A stretch of DNA of 64,000 nucleotides from Anas platyrhynchos (Eukaryota; Chordata; Aves; Anseriformes; Anatidae). The DNA lies in assembly GCF_047663525.1 (NCBI RefSeq), contig NC_092600.1, forward strand, positions 6,010,001 through 6,074,000, given 5' to 3'. Position 1 is the first letter of the stretch; each line of letters opens with the position of its first letter. The notes under the pieces were generated by a model. The model was given only the letters and a program-made list of their open reading frames with translations. It was not told the origin of the DNA and searched no databases. Below are positions 57,601 to 64,000 of the stretch, piece after piece. A program made the translations under genes and the position numbers.

Positions 57601-60600
57601 TGTGGGCTGCTGGGAGTCCTTGCAATCATCCGTTTTAAAGTCATGCCTAAATCTTAGGTGCTGAATATCACAAACCCACCGAACTGGCTGTGTCCAAAGC
57701 TGAGTAAAGTGCAAAAGAAGAGCAAATAATGCATAGTGCAGAGGCAAAGACAGCGGCTTTTTTTTTTTGTAATCATACCGTGAGGATGATTTCTCCAACT
57801 GCAGCATCCTCCCGGATATCAGCGAAGTAGGGGTCTTGGATGAACTCTGGTGCATGGTCGTTAATGTCAGTAATGTTAATCACCACCATGGTGACATCAC
57901 TGAGAGAAGCTGAGCCCTTCCTTGTGCCCTCAATGGATAAGTAATACTCATGACTCGCTTCGAAGTCCAAGCTCCCATTTATGTATAAGGCACCTGCATG
58001 GGCAGATGGGCAGAAAAGGACAGAAGATACTTTAAATGAATGGTACATAAGAGTTTTTTGGAATACTTCAGTCCTACCAAGATGATTGCCAAGACTGCCA
58101 GCTGGTAAGGTGCTGTTGATCTGTTTTTGACCTTTTCTGGTTAAAGCAGGATATTGAAAGTCATGGCATCACATAAAACAAGCTGTAATTGAAGTGATTT
58201 TGCCATAACCTGCCTGTGTTTGGTATCAGGTGTCTGAAGAGGTGAAACAACCTCTCGTTCTGGAAGGTCTCCAGGAGTCTTGATTGGAAGAGATCTGGGA
58301 CAAAATAGGATGAGAATCCAACAATGCTATCAAAAGCTGTGACCAAGGCAGTAGCAGAGCACCACTCACTGGTGTCATAGGCAGGGTGAAAAGGTGTGAG
58401 ATATAGATGCAGAACTGTACAGGAGAAAAAGGTGTATGGCAAGGTGTTGTGATTTGTAACCAAGGTTTGGGATGTAGTAAAGAAGGAAAAGGGAGGCTGT
58501 TAAACTCAGAAAATGATTGAGGAACAAGGAATAAAGACGTAAATTGAAAGAAAATAAAAAAGAAAGGGAAAAAAAAAAAAAAAGGAAAAGGACACAAGGA
58601 CACAATGGGACATTGTACTTCAATGTTTTCCTGGGTTCTGCACTGCAAATGCCACAGAATTATTCCCTGGAAATGACACTGCTCTGCTGTCTTTTAAGGT
58701 GTACCTGCTAATGAGAAGATCATTTTGGAAAAAGTAGCAGGAGCCTGGAGGACACAGAAGCTGAGGAAGGCGCTGTGGGTGAGGGAGTTACAGCCAAGAG
58801 CAGAAGGCCACTGAGGATGCAGCCGGTGCTTGTTCCAGGGATCTAACACTGGCCTCGCGATAACAGCTCTTATCAGATCGCTGTGCAAATAGAGCAGTGC
58901 TTTATTTGGCTGGTAAACCTGTCTCAACACCTGCTTGTGGTTAATGGATTGGTAATAGCCACATTCATTGGGTGCTGCCTAATAAAACTGCCTGTTAGCA
59001 AGGCTGCAGGTACCTTGTAAGATCACAGTGGAGAGGCTTTCTAAATGAAATCACCTTCCCCAGCATTTTGAAGTGGAAAAATTTCTCCATCCTAATCTCC
59101 ACGTAATCCTCTTTCTCACAGACCAATCTCAGATCCCAGACGTGTAGCAGGAATCTTTCCGTTAATTTCAGGAAGATTGGGGTCACGCTTAAAGTGGCTT
59201 AGCTGACAAATTTAGTGTAGAAGAGAAGGCTGCACTCCCTACCCCCATGCTGTACTTTCTATTCAGGCGGAAAAGATCTGTGGCCAAGACTGACTGCTTG
59301 GAGACATCAGGGGAAGCTCTTTTAGAAAATGGAGTACTCTAACATCCTCCTTTTTCCCCCAGCCCTTTCCTCTGCCATACATGAACACACATGTGAAGAG
59401 AATAATGGGGAGTGTTAAACAGAGGCTGGGAAGATCAGAGGTGAAGGAGAGACAGATGTGAGAACAGGGAGAGAGAGGGGTAGAAATGAAAGAAATGAAA
59501 GATGGTAAGAAAAGAAAGAGAAATACAAGGGGAAAAGAGGGGAGTGAAAGCCTGAGAACTGCTTAAGGATCAGGAAAGTGGATGAGGGTGAAAGAGGAAA
59601 GGCATAAAAAGAGCAAGTGCAATACATTACAGTGGTTAAAATCAGAGAAGAGCAGTAGTGCAAACCAAAAGGAAAAGAACCAGAGAAGGAGGCATCAGAC
59701 CGTCTTACCTGTATTTGAGTTGAGCTGAAATTTCCCGTGGTCATTGCCATTCACAATTTCATACTTGATTTCTGTGTTTTCTGTGTTGTCCCTCGTCAGC
59801 GCTGACAAGTTGAGGACCTCCGTACCCACAGCCACGTCCTCCTGTACCATAGCCACGTATTCAGGGGCCAGGAAAACAGGCAGGTATTCATTTAGATCCA
59901 CGACGGAGACGGTGACAGTGCCGAGAGCAGAGAGGGGCTCTGGGGAGCCCCGGTCGGTAGCACAGACTGTCAGCTCAAAGGCGGAGTGCTGCGAGTCCTT
60001 CAGGGGCTTTTCCAGCCGGATCACCCCCGTGGTTTCCTCAATTGAAAAGTGTCCATTGGCGGAGTCAGAGAGGGAATAGATCACCTCGGCGTTGGGACCT
60101 GGAAGGATAAGGGACAGGCTGCGTTAGTTCATGGGTAGGAATGCTGCTGGTTTAAAGGTTTTTATGCAGTAGGAATGTAGGTACCTAAGTGACCTAATAT
60201 TTATAGGGAAAATGGAGGCTGTATGAACACCCCCTTCCAAGGTGTCTCTGTCCACCTGCAGGTTCAGACATCAAGCCACCTTCTGCCATCAGCATCACCT
60301 GTCTGCTTTACTTGTGCTTCTAAGTCTTTATCCCCATGTATTTAAATGCTATTTTCCTTCATCTCTGCTTCCAAATCAGATAAATATCATCTTGCTTTCA
60401 TACCACCATAGGTTGAGTCTCTTCTGGAGAGGTTTACTGAAAGATCCTTTCTTAAGAGCCTTACATACATACATGAAAATCTTTTATTTTCAGAAGGACC
60501 TCTCCATCTGTATCATCAACCCTCTCCAGATACAAAGCTCCTTTTCTTCTTATTATACCCATTCTCTTTCTCCATCTTTGGTACAATTTCTGTCCAGTTT

Positions 60601-63176
60601 GGAGCCCAGACAAACTGCATGTCACAGTTTGTGCTGTGTATCAGTTACAGTTTCTGAGCTTTTCCTCAAAATCTTCATGTTTCTACAGATATTGCACTTC
60701 CTACAGTGTCACAAAAGTGCTGATGCCAGCCTGCTAGGTGCGGACATGTCAGTGATGAGATCCAGGCATGTCTTTGCCAAGGTTCAATCATCTGTGCCCA
60801 GTGCTGCTGCCCTCCCCTAAGTTTTAAAGGTTTCTATTCAGGATGGAGGATGGACTCTGCTAAGAAGTAAATCCCATCCCGACTCACCTTCATCAAGGTC
60901 CCTGGCAGCAACCACAGCGATGGGTGTCTTTGTCGTGGTGTTGTCAAAAACGGCCACGGCGCAGTGGCTGGGGAAGAACCTGGGCGCGTTGTCGTTCGTG
61001 TCCTCCACGCTCAGCATGATGTCTGCCTGGCAGGAACGGCCTCCGCCGTCAGTCGCTTTGGCGACGAGGTGGTAGGTAGGCTTCTGCTCCCGGTCGAGAG
61101 GGGCAGAGGTGGTCAGTTCCCCTGTGGGAAGGAACAGGAGGTGGTCTTGGCTCCTGCAACCGCAGCCGCAGCCCAGGGGGGCTCGGAGAGGCTCAAGCAG
61201 GCTGCGCCCTGAGCAAACCATGGGAGGAACAGACTAATTAATCAGGTTAATAGTGGTGATGTGTCCGCACCAACAGCTCAGGGCTGTTCTCAGATCTCTG
61301 CCAGCCATTGCCCTGGCAGGGCTTGGCACGGGGAGTCCTGCAACTCAGGCTGAACCTCATGCAAGGGATGCCAACACAGGATAAAAGTGCTCATAAATCT
61401 TTTATTTCAACCCCCCTTTGTAAACCTCACTGCATCAAGCCTCCTGCTATGTGACAGACCCCACGTAATCCCTGGAAGGATCACTGTGTCTGCCTGGACA
61501 GGAGGACACCTTCATAGATCCAGGTCTCACCTGTGTGGGGGCCCAGCCGAAACTCCTCTGCGCCGGGGCCGTGGAGGCTGTAGGTGATCTGGGCGTTGCT
61601 GCCAACATCAGGGTCAGTCGCTGATATTTTCAAAATGAAGAGACCTGGCTGAGCATCTTCAGAGACTCTCCCAGTGTAGAATATCTGGCAAGGACAGAAA
61701 GTGTGATTGGTATCTAAACCATCTCCAAAATACCTCCACTCCGTACGGGGAGGGATGGACTAGCAGAAGGTTCAAAGAGAAGGGCAAAACAGAGGAGAGC
61801 ACAACGTGCCTAATGTCTAGCTGTTGTGAAAGATGACCACAACGTCAGGAGATGCGAGCACAGACTAGAAGACAGGCCTGTTATGTTTGGCACTTTTATG
61901 GCCCTAGCCAGAACAGCAGCCAACTGTGAAAACCACAGCCTGGGAAGGATACAGAACACTTGGAGAGAGGCTTGGAGATGAAGAAAATATGACCCATGGT
62001 TAACCTAATCAGTGCCATTTAGCTTTATAAAAATACAAATAAATATCAGAGCAATCATTTTAATTATGACTATCTGTAAGAGACTGTTGCATAAAGAAGC
62101 ATCCCTGTTTCCAGTATGATTCAATTTCAACACGTGGGCTGACAGATGATGCTGTGAAGCTCGGGAGCAGACAATTAAGGGTGGCTGCAAACCTCCACCT
62201 CTGCCTCTAGGAATGGGCCAGGTAGTTTTAGTAAAGTGGATCTTGTTTGTGAACAGGGGGTCTCAATGACAGCTTGAAGCTCTTTTAAAGCCTAGATTTC
62301 TTCATTAGAAAGTGGTAAATAATAGATTTAATTTTTCTTATCCTCCCTCTTACACCAGGCAGAGAGCTGTTGAGGTTGCTATAGGGACATTTCAGCACCC
62401 AGTCTTTGTCTCTGCTGGGAGAACGTGAAGGTCAGTAGTTTGCATTATGCCACTGGGAAGAGGGTAGCGAGCTGCTGGGCTGTGGACTGGAACCAGTGGG
62501 AGGTGAGGGCTGGGACCAGTAAGCTCATTTCACGCAAGCCTTTGAATCTCCTTTGGGAAACAACTGCTTCTGTCCTTTCTCACCACAAGTAAATCCATAG
62601 CAGCGATCAGCTCTCTGCAGTAACAACACTCCTGATGGGAATCTTTCAGCTTAGCAGGATATAAACTTGGTAATTTACATGCCCCTACCCAGGAGGCTTC
62701 CTGGCATTGTTTATCTCCAAGAATTATCCTTCATAATGCTTAGGTGCTCACTTACTGCTGGCAAACATGCTTGGAGGCTAGATTTAATGTTCTTGCTTGA
62801 CGTGCACCTTAATTAAATTTGCTAAGTATAATCAAAGCAACAGGATCGTGTGAGAAGAATAATGACAAGCCAAACCCTCTCAACATGTGCTCTTTCTGCC
62901 TTTTCTTCCTTGCTCTTGTGTTCTCTCCTTCCCAGGCACTCCCCTCGTGCCCCCAGACGTACCGGGACAGATGTCTTACCTGGCCGCACTCGGGGCTGTT
63001 GTCATTGATATCCAGAACAAAAATTTCCACTTCTGTGGTAGCCTGAAATTTCCCATCAGAAGCCATAACCTTGAGGAGATATTTCTCTGTATCTTCCCTG
63101 TCCAGAGGCTTCTTGGAAGAAATTGTCCATTCTCCTTCGATTTGGTTAACTTGGAACTGTCCTAGCGTGTCTCCTT
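45149..63176 (-). CDS. FAT2: FAT2 (FAT atypical cadherin 2), last 14 coding exons, continues beyond the right edge
   Basis: FAT2 is a giant protocadherin-like adhesion protein of epithelia and cerebellar granule-cell axons. Exons (minus, 5' to 3'): 63176-62980, 61684-61531, 61121-60888, 60098-59709, 57993-57779, 57148-57011, 56380-56237, 56128-55931, 54895-54088, 53436-53291, 51025-50584, 48197-48044, 47101-46509, 45687-45149. They give 1,449 codons plus stop with all phases matched. Human FAT2 is about 4,350 aa, so roughly the last third is present. Order: the end of one cadherin repeat and six more (motifs DINDNSP, DTNDNAP, DLNEYLP, DINDHAP, DVNDNPP, the last two repeats degenerate), a laminin G domain, three EGF-like motifs, one TM segment and a cytoplasmic tail ending EEVMF. 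The C-terminus and synteny with SLC36A1 identify FAT2 rather than FAT1/3. Confidence 0.96.
46509..47101 (-). CDS. FAT2: FAT2 exon -2 (EGF motif 3, transmembrane segment, start of cytoplasmic tail)
   Basis: Contains the third EGF motif [18 protein letters not shown], then [13 protein letters not shown]. The TM segment [18 protein letters not shown] and the basic stop-transfer RKRYRHRAK follow. The cytosolic part includes [15 protein letters not shown] and [11 protein letters not shown]. The donor is gtcagt. Confidence 0.95.
47102..48043 (-). other. FAT2 intron between exons -3 and -2
   Basis: 0.9 kb, with a T-run near 47495. No exon or repeat family recognised. Confidence 0.7.
48044..48197 (-). 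CDS. FAT2: FAT2 exon -3 (EGF motifs 1-2)
   Basis: Reads [20 protein letters not shown], then [20 protein letters not shown] and WYLGE, with Arg split. It completes EGF motif 1 and holds most of motif 2. Confidence 0.94.
48198..50583 (-). other. FAT2 intron between exons -4 and -3
   Basis: 2.4 kb, GC-rich for this gene. A short run of CA/CG dinucleotides occurs near 49025-49040. No exon or repeat family recognised. Confidence 0.7.
50584..51025 (-). CDS. FAT2: FAT2 exon -4 (laminin G domain, second part, and EGF motif 1)
   Basis: Begins [20 protein letters not shown] and includes LLFGGLRQP and [14 protein letters not shown] (the laminin G C-terminal cysteine). It then enters the first EGF motif [20 protein letters not shown]. 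Confidence 0.95.
51026..53290 (-). other. FAT2 intron between exons -5 and -4 (splits the laminin G domain)
   Basis: 2.3 kb with no recognisable exon, repeat family or RNA gene. Confidence 0.7.
53291..53436 (-). CDS. FAT2: FAT2 exon -5 (laminin G domain, first part)
   Basis: Forty-eight codons: [20 protein letters not shown], then [20 protein letters not shown] and SVLE. The pattern of aromatic and hydrophobic strands is that of a laminin G beta-sandwich. NGT is a glycosylation sequon. Confidence 0.92.
54088..54895 (-). CDS. FAT2: FAT2 exon -6 (last cadherin repeats and membrane-proximal region)
   Basis: An 808-bp exon that starts [19 protein letters not shown] and includes [15 protein letters not shown]. 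It ends in the cysteine-containing segment [20 protein letters not shown] and CSCNG, before the laminin G domain. The repeats here lack full DxNDN linkers. Confidence 0.95.
54896..55930 (-). other. FAT2 intron between exons -7 and -6
   Basis: 1.0 kb, AT-richer than the left half of the window. Nothing further recognised. Confidence 0.7.
55931..56128 (-). CDS. FAT2: FAT2 exon -7 (cadherin repeat)
   Basis: Sixty-six codons begin [20 protein letters not shown] and end [10 protein letters not shown]. It is in phase 0 at both ends. Confidence 0.95.
56237..56380 (-). CDS. FAT2: FAT2 exon -8 (cadherin repeat end)
   Basis: Forty-eight codons: [20 protein letters not shown], then [19 protein letters not shown] and QLNYSVVVQ. 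It is in phase 0 at both ends. Confidence 0.94.
56850..56877. repeat. (GAAT)n tetranucleotide microsatellite
   Basis: Five to six tandem copies of gaat/aatg lie in the FAT2 intron between exons -9 and -8. Confidence 0.9.
57011..57148 (-). CDS. FAT2: FAT2 exon -9 (cadherin repeat)
   Basis: Forty-six codons: [20 protein letters not shown], then [20 protein letters not shown] and HLDREE. The exon is in phase 0 at both ends. Confidence 0.94.
57779..57993 (-). CDS. FAT2: FAT2 exon -10 (cadherin repeat)
   Basis: Begins [19 protein letters not shown] and contains the linker [11 protein letters not shown]. It ends AAVGEIILT in phase 0. Confidence 0.95.
57994..59708 (-). other. FAT2 intron between exons -11 and -10
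   Basis: 1.7 kb with an A-rich/purine tract around 58545-58590 and GA-rich DNA at 59440-59560. No exon seen. Confidence 0.7.
59709..60098 (-). CDS. FAT2: FAT2 exon -11 (two cadherin repeats, joined by DLNEY)
   Basis: Contains [20 protein letters not shown], then [20 protein letters not shown] and the linker [10 protein letters not shown], where the usual DxNDN calcium motif is altered. The next repeat opens [16 protein letters not shown]. Confidence 0.95.
60888..61121 (-). CDS. FAT2: FAT2 exon -12 (cadherin repeat)
   Basis: Includes [20 protein letters not shown], then [18 protein letters not shown] and the linker [10 protein letters not shown]. It ends DLDE plus one base of Gly. Confidence 0.95.
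61531..61684 (-). CDS. FAT2: FAT2 exon -13 (cadherin repeat)
   Basis: The exon starts in phase 0 with [18 protein letters not shown] and includes [19 protein letters not shown]. The ATDPD and NAQITYS motifs are typical cadherin strands. Confidence 0.94.
61685..62979 (-). other. FAT2 intron between exons -14 and -13
   Basis: 1.3 kb with no recognisable feature. Confidence 0.7.
62980..63176 (-). CDS. FAT2: FAT2 exon -14 (cadherin repeat, C-terminal part)
   Basis: Sixty-five codons include [39 protein letters not shown] and the Ca2+ linker DINDNSPE. The acceptor is preceded by a 25-nt T run (minus strand). The donor is gtaaga. Confidence 0.95.
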
Positions 63177-64000
63177 CTGGAAGGGGCAAGAGAAGCAAGA
63201 AGGAAAAAAAAAAAAAAAAAAAAAAAAAGGCATTTACTGAGTGTTGAAAATCAGAAGTGGTAAGGCATGGGGATATTCCATGCCAGTCCTGTAGGAGAGC
63301 TGAAGGACTGGCAGTGGTGACACAGAAAAGGCACTGCTATCACAGCAGTCAGGAGGGGAGTGGTTGGTCCACCTCGCTGCACAGCTGCAAAATACCCTGC
63401 ACATTTCTGTTATGCACTGAGTATTACACTGGGGAGATGAATGGGATGGAAAGAGGAAACAGCTCCCAATTGCAAAAAGGTCTTTGTAATGTTCTGCAGA
63501 CATGCATATTCATTGCTGCAAAACCACATCTTCTCACTTTCCTAAAACGTGTCAGACTTTCTCGGTGTATGTTCCTAAAGGGATCTGAGAATTGCAGATA
63601 CCCTGGAGACACTGGTTGGATTTTATTGTTTCATACCATGTATACTTTTATTTCCTTTTAATATTTAGATGCATTTAATATGTAGCTCTGCTTCCTGGAG
63701 CTACTTTTCATCCTATAAGACCAAAATGATGAGAGACATAGGTAAAATTGAGACTACGCAGGCTCTCCAGTCCACTGGATTCCTGTCTCTCCCACTGATG
63801 CTACACGAGGTGGATGTAAGAGGGGCAGATGCTGCCCCTGGAGAATCCCTCTCTTCTGGCAAAGAGCTCATGTCCTCTGCTGCACCCAAGCCATTAGAGA
63901 GAAGGAGAGAGCACACGGGGTAACGGGAGGCAATGAAGAGAGTTGGCTGCAGGGCTTGTTCATGCCAGGCTCTGAAGGGCCTCGTGCAGCGAGGTAAAAT
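63177..64000 (-). other. FAT2 intron (right edge)
   Basis: Contains the acceptor tract of exon -14 and a poly(A) run on the plus strand at 63204-63228. No further cadherin exon is seen before the window ends. Confidence 0.7.
63204..63228. repeat. Poly(A)/poly(T) tract of 25 nt
   Basis: Twenty-five uninterrupted A on the plus strand, hence T25 in FAT2 sense, 27 nt upstream of the acceptor of exon -14. Confidence 0.92.

Overview
This window is vertebrate nuclear DNA, almost certainly from a bird. It contains five multi-exon genes with GT-AG introns, CpG-rich promoters and high GC. Two intronic repeats look like the avian/reptilian CR1 LINE. The gene order ANXA6 - CCDC69 - GM2A - SLC36A1 - FAT2 matches the block on human 5q33. 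I cannot name the species. I found no novel gene system; the interest lies in gene architecture, regulatory sites and repeats.

Layout. (1) 527-5227, minus: the 5' half of ANXA6 (start codon, annexin repeats 1-4, start of the central linker); the gene runs off the left edge. (2) 5228-10994: ANXA6 upstream DNA and CCDC69 3' UTR, with no coding sequence seen. (3) 10995-16747, minus: complete CCDC69, nine coding exons, 308 aa. (4) 16748-21365: head-to-head intergenic region between CCDC69 and GM2A, with a CpG-rich stretch at each end and a 100-bp AT island in the middle. (5) 21366-24673, plus: complete GM2A, four exons, 203 aa, with a 3' UTR probably reaching a poly(A) signal at 26148. (6) 26160-42065 plus a 3' UTR to about 43950, plus: complete SLC36A1, 474 aa, or 502 aa from an upstream in-frame ATG. 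(7) 45149-63176, minus: the last 14 coding exons of FAT2 (1,449 aa: late cadherin repeats, laminin G, three EGF motifs, TM, cytoplasmic tail); the gene runs off the right edge.

Every exon in the five models was joined by reading frame and splice phase. All junctions keep the frame, and no internal stop or frameshift was found. GM2A (lysosomal lipid-transfer cofactor) and SLC36A1 (lysosomal/plasma-membrane proton-coupled amino-acid transporter) sit tail-to-head within a few hundred bases. The SLC36A1 promoter carries a perfect GTCACGTGAC palindrome, the TFEB/CLEAR element. SLC36A1 and FAT2 converge on a near-palindromic element with a poly(A) signal on each strand. The SLC36A2 and SLC36A3 paralogues that lie between GM2A and SLC36A1 in human are absent here.
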